A DNA stretch of 64,000 nt from an uncultured Bacteroides sp. (GTDB lineage Bacteria; Bacteroidota; Bacteroidia; Bacteroidales; Bacteroidaceae): NCBI RefSeq assembly GCF_963678425.1, contig NZ_OY782855.1, positions 1,922,001-1,986,000 of the forward strand, given 5' to 3'. Below, in pieces: positions 17,781 to 29,400 of the stretch (position 1 is its first letter; each line of letters starts with the position of its first letter). A program made the position numbers and the translations under genes. Under the pieces are notes generated by a model. The model saw only the letters and a list, made by a program, of their open reading frames with translations. It searched no databases and was not told the DNA's origin.

Positions 17781-19265
17781 TTAATTGTTTACTATGACAA
17801 TCTGTTCTTTTTTATCTGAAGGAAAAGATACTTGTTCCATTTGTTCTCCTTTCACATCGTCCAGAATAATGGCTGGACGGTAATCTGAATCTACCAGCTT
17901 CAGCCTCACATTCTTCAATGTGACATCTTTAGCATGACGGATATAAAATCCCCATGAAGGAAGTTCTCCGAACATACTGAATTCCGGATATTTATCTATC
18001 TGTTCGGGCACTTGCTTCAAACGGTTCAACGGTATATAAGCCATACCTTTCGTTGCCCTTCCCGGATAAGTTATTTCAATATTTTCAAGATGAACACCTT
18101 CTATACAGTGTCCTGGTATGCCCGCTATAGAGGAAGGAAACGGATTGTGAAAGAAATCCACTTCCGGGCCACGAAGATCATAATTAATGTCCGGCCTATC
18201 GAAAGGTACCTCTACATTCATATCTTTTATAAATACATTCTTTATTGTTCCAGCACGCTCACCCGCCCGGTGACCCAGACGTATAAAGAGAGCATTTCCT
18301 GTATTCTTTGCTGTAATCCGGCTGACACAGATATTTTCAATGTTACCTCCGTCAACCGATTCAATGGCAATAGCGGAACGGAACGTATCGAACACACGGA
18401 TATTATTTATCGTAATATTCCTGAAGCCGCCCCACGAAGCTGTGCCAAACTTAATTGCACTTGCACTGCTGCAAACTTCACAATCAGCAATATAGATACT
18501 ATCATTGCAGGCATCCGGATGATATGATTTCAAGCAAATACCGTCATCGGCCGCATTCACATTGCAACGAGTAATTTTTACCCTGCGGCAGTCTGTAATA
18601 TCGAAACCATCATTGTTCCAGTAAGCCCTATTTACCATCGCAACTTGGTCTATAACCAAATTTGAACAAAGATCGAACGTCAAACCCCAACAAGCACTAT
18701 TCCGCAAATGCAATCCAATGATAGAAATATTCTCACACTCTGACAAAAGAAACAGTTTTGGTCTAACCATCTCACTAGGGCGCATTCTGTGTACATTGTA
18801 ATGCGGATCTATTCGTACTCCGGCATGATGTAAACTATCAATATTCAGAGCTAAAGCCAATCCCTGACCATCAATTGTGCCTTCGCCACTCAAAGCTATG
18901 TTTTTTGCCTGATTTCCAAGAATTAAGGCTAACTTTGAGTTATCACTTTTTTCTGTAACATTATTAGCCTCATTTAAAGGATAATAATCATCTGGATTCG
19001 TACTGCCTAATAAGACAGCATCCTTATTAAGATGTAACTCTACTCCTGATTTCAATAGCAAGCTACCAGTAAGATAAACACCTTTTGGAAAAAGGATTCT
19101 ACCGCCTCCATTCTTGCTCAACTTATCTATTGTCTGCTGAATTATGATTGTATTAAGTGTTTTTCCGTCGGCTACAGCCTTTCCCTGAGTCACGATATTG
19201 TAATCGCGTCCTAATGCTGAAAAAGCAAGCAGCAAAAACAGACTTACACAAATATATTTCTTCAT
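17781..19265 (-). CDS. GH28 family polygalacturonase-like enzyme, secreted
   Basis: Second GH28 enzyme of the locus, clearly divergent from its neighbour. I start it at 19265 (MKKYICVSLFLLLAFSALG, a clean signal peptide). An in-frame ATG at 19325 would run into the preceding GH92 gene (stop 19280). Beta-helix and catalytic segments: NNDGFDITDC, ADDGICLKS, ASAIKFGT and SAIAIESVDGG. About 494 residues. The gap to the GH92 stop is 14 bases. The pair of different GH28s suggests two distinct linkages or steps. Confidence 0.9.
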   Translation of the reverse strand: MKKYICVSLFLLLAFSALGRDYNIVTQGKAVADGKTLNTIIIQQTIDKLSKNGGGRILFPKGVYLTGSLLLKSGVELHLNKDAVLLGSTNPDDYYPLNEANNVTEKSDNSKLALILGNQAKNIALSGEGTIDGQGLALALNIDSLHHAGVRIDPHYNVHRMRPSEMVRPKLFLLSECENISIIGLHLRNSACWGLTFDLCSNLVIDQVAMVNRAYWNNDGFDITDCRRVKITRCNVNAADDGICLKSYHPDACNDSIYIADCEVCSSASAIKFGTASWGGFRNITINNIRVFDTFRSAIAIESVDGGNIENICVSRITAKNTGNALFIRLGHRAGERAGTIKNVFIKDMNVEVPFDRPDINYDLRGPEVDFFHNPFPSSIAGIPGHCIEGVHLENIEITYPGRATKGMAYIPLNRLKQVPEQIDKYPEFSMFGELPSWGFYIRHAKDVTLKNVRLKLVDSDYRPAIILDDVKGEQMEQVSFPSDKKEQIVIVNN

Positions 19266-19279
19266 AAACAGCATACAAT

Positions 19280-21574
19280 TTATTTCGATATAGATGGCGG
19301 ACAATTTTCTTTCTTTGTAGCCCAATTCATATTTGGGACAGCTCCCATCACAAATTCAAGAGTTCCACCATCAAGTATCTGCTTATGAGTAATATAATTA
19401 TTATCAAACTTTTTTCCATTCAGTATAGCCGACTGAATATAAATATTCTCGACCGAAACGCCATGAGCTTTTACTACAAACTCTTTCCCGTTTTCTAATC
19501 TGATAGTCATCTTTTCAAAAGCCGGAGAGCCTATTACATAATATGGATTGCCGGGACAAACGGGATAAAAGCCCATTGCAGAGAATACATACCAGGCAGA
19601 CATCTGACCAGCATCGTCATTACCGGACAAACCACCCGGAGCATTCAGATATTCAGTGTTACGAATATGACTAATTTGCTTTTGAGTTTTCCAAGGCTCA
19701 CCCACATAGTTAAAAAGATATGCTATCTGATGACAAGGTTCATTGCCATGCCAATAACGAAATTCACTAAACATGGAATCCAGTTTGCTGACAAATTTAT
19801 CTTTGCCTCCCATCCAATTAGCCAGTCCCTGTACATCTTGCGGAACATACCAAGTATAGTGGCATGGTGCGCCTTCAGTAACAAACCGGGCAAAGTTGAA
19901 CGCGTTATCTTCATTAAGGAATGTTCCGTCAGCATGCCGTCCTTGTGCGTATCCTGTTCTTGGATCAATCACATTCTGCCAATTGTTTGCCCGTTTAGCC
20001 AACAACTTATAATCTGCAACTTTTCCCAGTCCTTTAGCCACCTGTGCCAGGACATAATCATCATAAGCATATTCCAACGTACGGGATACCTGCTCATTCA
20101 TATGATATGCCTCAGGTACTGAGTCCTCTAAAGGAATATATCCATATTTCAAATAAGAAGTCAATGCACGGCGTCCCATACCATTTTTATAATCTTCGAA
20201 TGAAGCCGGTGTCTGAAAAGCATTCTTCCGCATAGCTTCATAAGCAGTCTTTATGTCAAACCCTTTTACGCCTTTTACATAAGCATCTCCAATGACCGAT
20301 ATGCAATGGTCTCCAATCATAGCAGCCGTATAGCTGTTCCAGCAAGGAAAAATAGGTAACCATCCACCTTGTTTGTACTTTTCTACTAAAGACTGAACCA
20401 TTTCTCCTTCTCGTTTAGAATCAATGATTGTGAACAGTGGATGCAAAGCCCTATAGGTGTCCCACATACTATAATCATCATAATAATCACCTGTTTTTGT
20501 CTGACGGATAGGAGTACCTTTGGCAAAAGAGGGATAACGTCTATCTACATCATTGAACACACGCGGCAGAAAGGAAGTACGATACAAAGCCCCGTAAAAT
20601 TTCTCTTTTTCTTTCTTACTGCCTCCCTCTACTTTGAGTTTGGAAAGCTGATTTTCCCAGCATTTTTCAAGTTGTTTGCGGGTTTGTTCAAAGTTCCAGT
20701 GAGGTATCTCTTTATCAAGATTCTTCAATGCACTCTCCATACCAGTAAAAGAAGATGCAGCTTTCACCAGCACTCTCTCGTGTGCAGTAACCTTAAATCC
20801 TACAAAAGCACCTATTTTATTTTGTTTTCCTATTGATTTCTGTTTTAAATATACCTGGCTACCTTGGCAAACACCATACGTTGACGGTTCTTTCTCAAAG
20901 CGTACCACAAAATAGCCGCTAAATCCTGTGGGTTCTCCCCACCCTTGATAAATACGATGAGCCGGATTGTACCCCCGAATCTCATGTTTTTCTAAATCTA
21001 TTTCAATATAACCCTCCCCTTCATCACTGTTTGGATTGACCACTAGATAGGCCATACCCTCTTCATCATAAGTAAAACGAAACAAAGCAGAACGGGATTG
21101 GGCGGTCATTTCTGCCTGTGTGTGATAATCTTCCAGATAAACTGAATAATAAGACGGAGTAGCTATTTCTTTATCATGCGAAAAAGAACAGGCTCTCTCT
21201 TCAGGAGTAGTCTTCAAATTTCCTACCACTGTCATTAAAGTCATGCTACCGTAATCCTGTGTACATCCTCCCACAATCCAGTGTGAATTGCGAAATCCCT
21301 GCAACTTGTTATCTCTGTAGTAATATGGAGCAATACATTTCCTTTCGGTATCTTGTGTCTGTGGAGTCCAAAAGTTCATACCATGTGGCACTAATACAGC
21401 GGGTAATGTTTGTCCGTATTCTTCTGTATGTTTGCCAAACTTCCCTGCGGTTTGAGTTGTACTTGCAGCTGTTCCCACGCGAGTATCAACATATTGTTGT
21501 AACAAACTCTGTGAAGCAACCTTGCAACCAAAACAACACATACATGAAAGAAGCAAATACTTTAGTTTTTTCAT
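19280..21574 (-). CDS. GH92 family exo-alpha-mannosidase, secreted (first copy)
   Basis: Calcium-dependent exo-alpha-mannosidase of family 92. The best start is 21574 (MKKLKYLLLSCMCCFG); an upstream in-frame ATG at 21649 adds an unlikely 25 residues. Family landmarks are YVDTRVGT at the mature N-terminus, the MWDTYRALHPLFT motif, WHGNEPCHQIAYLFNY, and GNDDAGQMSAWYVFSAMGFY, which carries the general-base aspartates. About 764 residues. The Cys cluster in the signal (CMCCFGC) could allow lipidation. It follows SusD after a 130-base gap with an inverted repeat. The linkage (alpha-1,2, 1,3 or 1,4) cannot be fixed from sequence alone here. Confidence 0.92.
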   Translation of the reverse strand: MKKLKYLLLSCMCCFGCKVASQSLLQQYVDTRVGTAASTTQTAGKFGKHTEEYGQTLPAVLVPHGMNFWTPQTQDTERKCIAPYYYRDNKLQGFRNSHWIVGGCTQDYGSMTLMTVVGNLKTTPEERACSFSHDKEIATPSYYSVYLEDYHTQAEMTAQSRSALFRFTYDEEGMAYLVVNPNSDEGEGYIEIDLEKHEIRGYNPAHRIYQGWGEPTGFSGYFVVRFEKEPSTYGVCQGSQVYLKQKSIGKQNKIGAFVGFKVTAHERVLVKAASSFTGMESALKNLDKEIPHWNFEQTRKQLEKCWENQLSKLKVEGGSKKEKEKFYGALYRTSFLPRVFNDVDRRYPSFAKGTPIRQTKTGDYYDDYSMWDTYRALHPLFTIIDSKREGEMVQSLVEKYKQGGWLPIFPCWNSYTAAMIGDHCISVIGDAYVKGVKGFDIKTAYEAMRKNAFQTPASFEDYKNGMGRRALTSYLKYGYIPLEDSVPEAYHMNEQVSRTLEYAYDDYVLAQVAKGLGKVADYKLLAKRANNWQNVIDPRTGYAQGRHADGTFLNEDNAFNFARFVTEGAPCHYTWYVPQDVQGLANWMGGKDKFVSKLDSMFSEFRYWHGNEPCHQIAYLFNYVGEPWKTQKQISHIRNTEYLNAPGGLSGNDDAGQMSAWYVFSAMGFYPVCPGNPYYVIGSPAFEKMTIRLENGKEFVVKAHGVSVENIYIQSAILNGKKFDNNYITHKQILDGGTLEFVMGAVPNMNWATKKENCPPSISK

Positions 21575-21613
21575 AAATAAAAAAGTAAAAACAAACGAAA
21601 ATTCAAAACAAAA

Positions 21614-21674
21614 GGGGAGAAGGCTGAATATCTTTATAATTATTACCAATAAGACAATTTATCACCTTCTCCCC
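21614..21674 (-). repeat. Inverted repeat between SusD and GH92 of PUL 2
   Basis: Perfect 10-bp arms GGGGAGAAGG (21614-21623) and CCTTCTCCCC (21665-21674) around a 41-nt loop, in the spacer after SusD. Such post-SusD structures often reduce read-through or protect the susCD mRNA; the function here is inference. Confidence 0.5.
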
Positions 21675-21703
21675 ATATAGCACAAAACTATCGCTTTACA
21701 TAT

Positions 21704-23395
21704 TTAGTTTGCATATCCTGGATTCTGAGTCCATCCTATAGATGCATTCTGTTGTACAATTGCATAAGGTATAGGGAATATTCTACGATACTTGTCGAAA
21801 TTAGCTTTACCACTTCTTGGTTGATCAATTATAGTCCAGTCATTTTCAAATTTACCAAAACGGATCAAGTCGTTACGACGCCAGTTTTCGTCAGAGAATT
21901 CACGGGCGCGCTCATCCAATAATCCATCCAGGTCAATGGTAGTTACAGTTGGTGCACCTGCACAAGTTCTGATTTGGCTGACCAATGATGCAGCAGTTTC
22001 TCCATTTGTAGCTGTTGCACCACGAAGAATAGCCTCAGCTTTCATCATTAAAACATCTGCATAACGGAAAATAGGGAAATCATTGCTGGCAAAATTAGTA
22101 GTACTTTCTGCTGAAGGATAGAATTTTACATTACGCCAGCCCATAGCCTTACCACGTTCATCGTCACCTAAATCCGATTTACTTACGCGGGTTGCATAAT
22201 CGCTTTGGTCAGCTCCACGTAAAACTAATTCTTTAGATAGTTCAAACGGCCAATTGTAAGTGTCACCGCCATCAGTTCCGGTATAATAATTATCATATCC
22301 CTTCTTTGTTGTTTTTACATAAAATTGTGTCGTTGTTCCTTCATTGTATTGAATGCCACCACGCCATATTTTATTACGAACATCGTTAGGCAGATTGTAC
22401 TTGTCAACGAAAGCAGATAATGCACGAACCGGACCACTAGGAGTCTTCTTTAGATTGAAGGTTGAAGCCATGCGTGCATTCCCCCAGAAACGGAAGTGGG
22501 TAAGACCACCACCCAAATCAGTATTGTCAGTACTCCAATTATATGGAACAGCAAAAATAAAATCCTTGATCTGAGAACCATTTGTATCTTTGAACTTTCC
22601 AATCCAATCATCACTCAGGTTATACTTGCCAGCTTTAATAATATCATCACACAAAGTAACGACATCATTCAAATGTGAGTTAGCTGCTGTAGGTGTATAA
22701 TTTGAAACATCTGATGTAGTATAAACTGCCCAGTTCAAATACAATTTAGCCAATAAAGCCTCAGCCATATATTTAGTAGGTTTTGCATAAGTTGATGAAC
22801 TTACTTCTGTTGTCAGACTGCCCATACAATCTTTCAGTTCAGATTCAATAAATTGAGCAACCTCAGGACGTGGTGAACGTTGTGGAGTATCCTGACCAAA
22901 TGCAGTAACGATAGGCAAAGCGCCGAAATTATCCATAGCCCAGAAGTAGTACAAAGCTCGCATAGCCCGCACTTCAGCAATAGCCCTTGTTTTTTGATCT
23001 GTATCCGGAGCTGCATTCAAAATTGATAAAACCTGATTAGTAGTAGAAATAGCACTGAAAAGATCATTCCATACCGTCCAGGATTGACCGTTATCAGTTG
23101 CCCAATTGTGCAAACTTAACGTTACATAACTGCCATTATCCCACCAGTTATTTCCGTTTGTAGCAAACATACACTCATCAGTTGGCAAAGTTTGCTCCAA
23201 CCAAAACCAACGTCCAAGATCCACTTTAAAGACTGTATAAACAGGGCCGCAAACTGAAGCCATATCTGCTGCAGTTGATGGAAAGTTTGCATCTGTATAT
23301 TGTGATTTTACATCCACATCCAGGTTGCTGCAACCTGTTGTCGTTAATGCAAGCGCCAAAACTGGCAACCATTTCTTTATATTTTTTATCTTCAT
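21704..23395 (-). CDS. SusD/RagB-family glycan-binding lipoprotein (PUL 2)
   Basis: SusD-like lipoprotein, partner of the SusC encoded just upstream. I start it at 23395 (MKIKNIKKWLPVLALALTTTGCSNLDVDVKSQYT). The longer reading from 23410 overlaps the SusC end more closely. It contains the TPR-like region (EVRAMRALYYFWAMDNFGALPIV) and the C-terminal FRYADVLMMKAEAILRGAT and REFSDENWRRNDLIRFG signatures. About 563 residues. No IPT/TIG binding lipoprotein follows it, unlike PUL 1. Confidence 0.94.
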   Translation of the reverse strand: MKIKNIKKWLPVLALALTTTGCSNLDVDVKSQYTDANFPSTAADMASVCGPVYTVFKVDLGRWFWLEQTLPTDECMFATNGNNWWDNGSYVTLSLHNWATDNGQSWTVWNDLFSAISTTNQVLSILNAAPDTDQKTRAIAEVRAMRALYYFWAMDNFGALPIVTAFGQDTPQRSPRPEVAQFIESELKDCMGSLTTEVSSSTYAKPTKYMAEALLAKLYLNWAVYTTSDVSNYTPTAANSHLNDVVTLCDDIIKAGKYNLSDDWIGKFKDTNGSQIKDFIFAVPYNWSTDNTDLGGGLTHFRFWGNARMASTFNLKKTPSGPVRALSAFVDKYNLPNDVRNKIWRGGIQYNEGTTTQFYVKTTKKGYDNYYTGTDGGDTYNWPFELSKELVLRGADQSDYATRVSKSDLGDDERGKAMGWRNVKFYPSAESTTNFASNDFPIFRYADVLMMKAEAILRGATATNGETAASLVSQIRTCAGAPTVTTIDLDGLLDERAREFSDENWRRNDLIRFGKFENDWTIIDQPRSGKANFDKYRRIFPIPYAIVQQNASIGWTQNPGYAN

Positions 23396-23413
23396 AATAT
23401 TATCTCCCATTAA

Positions 23414-26365
23414 TTAGAATGTTACACTTGCACCAAACATGAAGGTACGAGTTTTAGGATAGAAATTTTTATTGTCAATACCTGGAGTTAAACCGCCCAA
23501 ATTAACCTCTGGATCAAGTCCCTTGTAACCGGTTAAGACAAATACATTATTGCAAGAAGCATATACACGCAAGTTCTGTATATAATCAGTGAATTTCTTG
23601 AAGTTATATGCTATAGACAAATTTGATAAGCGGATATAATCACCTTTCTCCAGATAACGATCAGAAAGGAAATGAGAGCTTACATCTTTAGAATTTTCAG
23701 TATTTACAACACTTGCCAATACATTTACACGGGTAACATCTGCAATACGACTCAAACGAGCGCTGGTAGCATTTAAAACTTTGTTACCTGTAATACCCGA
23801 GAAAAACATTGTCATTGACCAGTTCTTATAATTCAGGGTATTGTTCCATCCAAAATTCAACTTAGGCTGAGCACTACCTGTTAAGAAACGATCTTTAGCC
23901 GTAGGTTGAGTAGTAGTCTTACCATCAGCAGTATAGAACAAAGAAATACCATTTTGGTCATAGCCAGCCCATTTCCAAGTATAGAAAGAGCCTAATGGCT
24001 GTCCTGCCATAATTCTTTGCTGACAAGCGCCGGACTGTCCCGGAGCATTCAACTCTGCTTCTTCAAAATAATCAGCTTTGAAGTTATCGTTAGAAATGCT
24101 TTCTACAACATTCTTGTTATGAAAAATATTGAAAGAAGTATTCCATGAGAAGTTATGAGCCTGAACTGGAGTTGCGTTAATAGTAAATTCAACACCCTTG
24201 TTACTGATTTCTCCAACATTGGCAGTCAAATAACTTACTAAATATTTAGTAGTAGGTACTGTATAGTCAGCGATCAGGTCAGATGTACGTTTGTCATAAT
24301 ATTCGATTGTACCAGTCAAACGATTATTAAAGAATCCGAAATCCAGACCGATATTAAACATGGAAGTACGTTCCCACTTCAAATCAGGATTAGCATTTCG
24401 TGTGGCACCAATGGCACTTATCTGTTGACCATTGCTATAGAAAGATCCCTTTTTAGTATAGCAAACCAGAGGAGTCAAAGGATCAAATCCCAAAGAATTA
24501 CCACTAACGCCATAACCTACACGGAATTTAAGGTCATCAAATATATTCAGGTTCTTGATAAATTTCTCATCATTCATTCTCCATGCTAATGAAGCAGAAG
24601 GGAAAGTACCCCAACGGTTATTTTTACCGAAAGCAGAAGAACCATCACGACGAACCGTTGCCTGGAACAGATATTTACTATTGAATGAATAATTCAAACG
24701 ACCAAAAAATGAAATCATCCTCAATGTTGAATAATAGATGCTACCATAATTAGGCTTTTCACTGGAACTACCCAATCCCATATTGTAGTAACCAAGTGCA
24801 TCCGATGTAAAGCCTTTGGCTGACACCTGGAAACCATCGTTATTATTATTTTCCTGCCAGGAATAACCTGCCATAAGACCTAACTTGTGAACTTCATTAA
24901 ATGTTTTATTGTAGTTCACATACATTTCTAAAGACTTTTGTACATTCTCAACAGTTGAACGTTGTGCATAACCACCTTGGTTTAAAGCAGCTTTTGAATC
25001 AATGTCATTGTATTGACTATAATTTATTGTTTCTGACTGATAAGACAGATTTGCATCAAATGTCAGTTCAGGAAGGATGTGTAAAGTAGACTTAGCTATT
25101 CCTTGCAAACGTTTTGTACGGGTATCATATTGATTTTGATTAATCAAAGCTACCGGATTGTAATACTGTTGCTGGTTCAGATTTTCAAAATAAGAACCAG
25201 CTGTCTTATAAATAGGAGCTTCCGGTAAATAATACATCATAGCATCCAGAACATTAATACCATCATCGCCTTCTACTATAGTACTATTATTGGTAATACT
25301 ACCATTCAAGCTAAACCCTAAATCCAAATGGTCCTTCCATGTTTTAGTATTCACCATAGAACGTGCAATGACACGGTCCAGACTTGTACCCTTCATGACT
25401 CCCTCATTCTTCATATAGTTAATACTAGCAGAATAAGTAGTCTTGGCTGATCCACCCGTAATTCCCACATTATGATTATAAGAGATACCAGTACGTTCTA
25501 CTTCTTTCTGCCAATCAGTATTCGTAGTTTCATCAATGTAATTATCCGGACTTAAAGTCAGACCATTATCACTTAAGAATTTGCGATGCTGTGTTGCATC
25601 CATCATTTTCAATCTTTTGGCAACCTGATCAACAGCCATATAACCGCTATAAGTCACATTGGCTGAACCTAATTTTCCTTTTTTTGTTGTTACAATAATT
25701 ACACCATTGGCAGCCTTTGATCCATAGATGGCTGTAGCCGATGCATCACGCAACACGTCGATTGATTCAATATCATCCGGAGAAACCAAAGTGATGGAAG
25801 CACCCGGAATACCATCAATTACATAGTAAGGTTCCTGAGCTTCGCCCCAACGAAGAGAAGAAGCGCCACGAAGAGTTACTGAAGGAGAAGCACTCGGATC
25901 ACTACTTGTAGTAATAGTCAACCCCGGTACTTTACCTTGAAGTAACTGTGCAGGAGTTGAATAGACACCACCTTTGTTCAGTTCTTCAGCCTTAATTGTA
26001 GTAATGGAACTAGTCAAATCCTTACGAGCCATCTTACCGTAACCTACAACTACGACTTCATTCAAAGTCTTGCTGTCATCCTTTAAAGTTACATTAATAA
26101 TTTTCTGATTAGTCACCTTAACTTCTTGGGGGGTATAACCAATGTAGGTGAACGAAATAATGCTTCCTGTTGAAGTTGAAATGGAATACTTCCCGTCTAA
26201 ATCTGTAACGGTTCCGTTAGTAGTTCCCTTCACCAGGACATTAACGCCAATCAGTGGTTCGCCCTTTACGTCGACCACCTTTCCAGTAAAGATACTTTTT
26301 TGAGCAAATACGGAAATGCTGCTCATCAAAAAGATGAAAAAACATGCTAAATGTGTTTTGCGCAT
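23414..26365 (-). CDS. SusC/RagA-family TonB-dependent transporter (PUL 2)
   Basis: Outer-membrane TonB-dependent importer. Signal peptide to about residue 22 (SSISVFAQ), carboxypeptidase-regulatory-like domain (about 24-95; FTGKVVDVKGEPLIGVN), plug with EVVVVGYGKMARKDLTSS and PYYVIDGIPG, and a barrel ending MFGASVTF. 983 residues, shorter than the PUL 1 SusC but within range. It is the first gene after the hybrid two-component regulator. Its promoter region (26405-26463) carries an operator also found upstream of the GH89 block. Confidence 0.95.
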   Translation of the reverse strand: MRKTHLACFFIFLMSSISVFAQKSIFTGKVVDVKGEPLIGVNVLVKGTTNGTVTDLDGKYSISTSTGSIISFTYIGYTPQEVKVTNQKIINVTLKDDSKTLNEVVVVGYGKMARKDLTSSITTIKAEELNKGGVYSTPAQLLQGKVPGLTITTSSDPSASPSVTLRGASSLRWGEAQEPYYVIDGIPGASITLVSPDDIESIDVLRDASATAIYGSKAANGVIIVTTKKGKLGSANVTYSGYMAVDQVAKRLKMMDATQHRKFLSDNGLTLSPDNYIDETTNTDWQKEVERTGISYNHNVGITGGSAKTTYSASINYMKNEGVMKGTSLDRVIARSMVNTKTWKDHLDLGFSLNGSITNNSTIVEGDDGINVLDAMMYYLPEAPIYKTAGSYFENLNQQQYYNPVALINQNQYDTRTKRLQGIAKSTLHILPELTFDANLSYQSETINYSQYNDIDSKAALNQGGYAQRSTVENVQKSLEMYVNYNKTFNEVHKLGLMAGYSWQENNNNDGFQVSAKGFTSDALGYYNMGLGSSSEKPNYGSIYYSTLRMISFFGRLNYSFNSKYLFQATVRRDGSSAFGKNNRWGTFPSASLAWRMNDEKFIKNLNIFDDLKFRVGYGVSGNSLGFDPLTPLVCYTKKGSFYSNGQQISAIGATRNANPDLKWERTSMFNIGLDFGFFNNRLTGTIEYYDKRTSDLIADYTVPTTKYLVSYLTANVGEISNKGVEFTINATPVQAHNFSWNTSFNIFHNKNVVESISNDNFKADYFEEAELNAPGQSGACQQRIMAGQPLGSFYTWKWAGYDQNGISLFYTADGKTTTQPTAKDRFLTGSAQPKLNFGWNNTLNYKNWSMTMFFSGITGNKVLNATSARLSRIADVTRVNVLASVVNTENSKDVSSHFLSDRYLEKGDYIRLSNLSIAYNFKKFTDYIQNLRVYASCNNVFVLTGYKGLDPEVNLGGLTPGIDNKNFYPKTRTFMFGASVTF

Positions 26366-26404
26366 AATTATAAACTTAAAGTTAAATAAAAAATTTCACT
26401 GCGC

Positions 26405-26412
26405 CAAAGTAA
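26405..26412 (-). promoter_or_regulatory. -7 box of the PUL 2 SusC operon
   Basis: TTACTTTG on the minus strand, one mismatch from TAnnTTTG, about 40 nt before the SusC ATG. The call is supported by the identical 31-nt distance from this box to the shared CGAAAAATAAA core at this promoter and at the GH89 promoter. Confidence 0.5.
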
Positions 26413-26432
26413 TGCAATTGCCCTTTAAGAGG

Positions 26433-26463
26433 GGGTGAAAATCGAAAAATAAAGGATGAAAAT
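26433..26463 (-). promoter_or_regulatory. PUL 2 operator upstream of SusC, 21-bp-period direct repeat
   Basis: On the plus strand GGGTGAAAAT (26433-26442) and GGATGAAAAT (26454-26463) are repeated with a 21-bp period, and CGAAAAATAAA fills the spacer (26443-26453). The same 11-mer in the same register lies upstream of the GH89 block at 37068-37078. This is the likely target of the C-terminal AraC domain of the neighbouring hybrid regulator (inference). Confidence 0.6.
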
Positions 26464-26499
26464 TGAGCAATCCCCTATATTTAACTAAATCTGAAACTA

Positions 26500-29400
26500 T
26501 TAATCATCCAAAGAAGCACTGGGCAAAACACCGAATTTTTTCAAATAACATTGACTGAAATATTTGGGATCATTAAAACCTACTGAATAAGCAATTTCAG
26601 AAACATTCATGTTCTTACTTACCTTATTTATAGAAATGAGTTCCTGCGCCTTTTTCAAACGATAGTTTCCAATAAACTTAGCTGTAGACTTTCCTACCAA
26701 GTTTTGCAATTTCTGGTTAAGTAAGGTCTTACTTATGCCCATTGCTTCGGCAAAGGTATTCACATCAAAATTTGAATCCTTGTAATTATCCTCAATCACC
26801 TGCATTACATTATTCAGAAACTTACTGTCACGCGATTCTTCATCAATGCGTAAGGTTCCCGGATCCATCTGTAAGTCAAACTGTTGCTGGGCAGCCTTAC
26901 GGATATTGAAAATATTATGTATGCGCACCAACAACAGCTCTTCATTGAACGGCTTTTGCAAATATTCGTCAACACCGATGCGGAAACTTTCCAGACGAGC
27001 CTCATCTGAAACCTTGGCAGTAAGTATTAATATTGGAATATGTGAGATAGACAAATCCTCCTTTACTCGTTTTGACAATTCAATACCATCCATTACAGGC
27101 ATCATCAGATCACTCACAATAAAATCGATATTTTTCATTTTAAGCAATTCCAGAGCTTTAGCCCCATCTTCCGCTTCCACTACATTATATTCAGAACATA
27201 AGATGGAACGAACATAAATCCGCATATCCGGATTGTCGTCAACAACCAATATTGTTTTCTTTAGTTTGTCGTTCTCATTTTCCGTTTGCTCTGTATTTTC
27301 AGGCATTGCTATATTCTGGTCACTTGCAATAAACAGCTGTGGTGCTTCTTCTATCGTTTGATCCTGACAGATCTCCATCGGCATAAGTATTCTAATTGCA
27401 ACTCCTGTGCGATGATTATTCCGCGCATAAATGCGCCCACCATGTTCATTAACAATCCGTTTACAGAGATATAAACCTATGCCTGTACCGCTCTGCCCGT
27501 AAATATGGAATTTCACATTCTTACGAGACTGATAAAAGCGGTCAAATATCTTATCCAGGTCTTCTTTCAGAACGCCAACACCTGTATCAGACACAGAAAA
27601 ATAGATGTTATTCTGTCCTTTCTCATCAAGGTAAGAATAGACATAAAGATTTACTTGCCCACCGTTAGGGGTAAACTTAATGGCGTTGGAAAGTAAATTC
27701 ACCAGAACCTTTCGCATCCACTCCTCATCATATTTATAGAAAGAGTCTTTGGTACGGATAATAGAACGAACCTCAATTTGTCTATCCCTGGCAAAAGCTT
27801 CAAACGGCATTACAACACTTTGAATAAAAGCAGATAAATTACTTTGCTTCTTTGATATCATAATACGTCCTGACTCCACCTTACGGAAGTCTAACAGCTG
27901 GTTAACCAAGGACAACAATGACTTTGAATTTCGCTCGGCAAGATTTAGTTGCTCCACCACTTCAGGATTATTGCTTAATTTCAAAGCGCGATCTATAGGT
28001 CCAAGAATCAATGATATTGGGGTTCGGAACTCATGGGTGATATTTGTAAAAAATGAAATTTTATCAGCTGTTATTTCCTGTATTCGTTTAGAGAGTTCTA
28101 ACAACTGTTTCTTCTGTTGTGTCAGCAGGTCATTCTGGTGCGACAAGACACCCATTTTTTCTTCCAACTCTAATGTACGCTCTTTTACTTTCTGTGTCAG
28201 AACTTGTTTTTGCTCCTTATAGGTAGAAATACGCCACTGATACCAATAGAAAACTACAAGCGCTGCAACCAACAACATCAGTGTAAAGAACCACCAAGTT
28301 TTATAAAAGAAGGGCGACACAACAATAGAAAGCTCCGTTATCTGACTGTCACTCATATTCAACGGATTCTGCACTTTTACCTGAAATATATAATGACCAG
28401 ATTTCAAGTTAGTATAACTTGAAAAATGACGTTTAGAGTCACATTCTATCCATTTATCATCGAATCCTTTCAGTCGATAGTAATATTTTAGTTTACCGGC
28501 ATTTTCATAATCCAAAGCTGAAAATTCCAATGAAAATGATTTGTCACGTTCATGAAGATGTACCTCTTTAGCCCAGGATATACTTTTATCCAAATAGTTA
28601 TTTCCACCTTGCATTATATCATTACCGAGAACAGAAAGACGAGTAAAAATCACTCTATTCTCATGCTTTCTGTATGTTGCATGCACTCCATCTAACCCTA
28701 CCATGCCATCCAGACCTCCAAAATAAAGAGTTCCATCTTTTGTTCTGCAATAGCCATTCCAATAATACTGATCAGACAACAAACCATCCTTCTGGTAATA
28801 ATTGGCAAAACCTCTTGATTTTGGTGTATAGCAGGAAAGTCCATTATTTGTGCTAAACCAAAGACGATGTTGCTTATCCTCTGCTATTCCAAAGATGGTA
28901 TTATCACACAAGCCATTCCGGATAGTCAGGTTAGTGAACTTATAAGGATATTCTTTGATTCCTTCCAACCGATAAACTCCATAGCCGTCGCTACCAAGCC
29001 AAATGGTTCCGTCGGAAGCCTCAAAGATGCAACAGATCTTTTCAATCAGCTTACTCTGCGGATTATCCAGTTTGTATTCCATGTAATGATAACGTACATT
29101 CCTGCGATTCTTGGCAAACGAATATAGATCAATGATGATCAATCCATGGTGCGTTCCAATCCATAGCCGTTGTTTACGGTCAATAAGCATATTTACCAAC
29201 GAGTTATTGGGCAGGCGGTCTGATGGCAGCACAATATCAGTGAATGAATTCCGGTTCTGATCGTAAAAACATAGCCCTTCTGCCGTACCTATCCACATAC
29301 CGTTATTCAGCTTATCAAAACAAAGTGAACCTACATAATTGCTTCGAAGAGAACTATTTTTTGTATTGAGATGTGTAAACGAAAGACTGGACGCATTATT

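Noticed and set aside
19266..19325. N-terminal extension of the second GH28 (start at 19325)
   Set aside because: It would overlap the GH92 stop and put 20 residues before a clean signal peptide; the start at 19265 is preferred.
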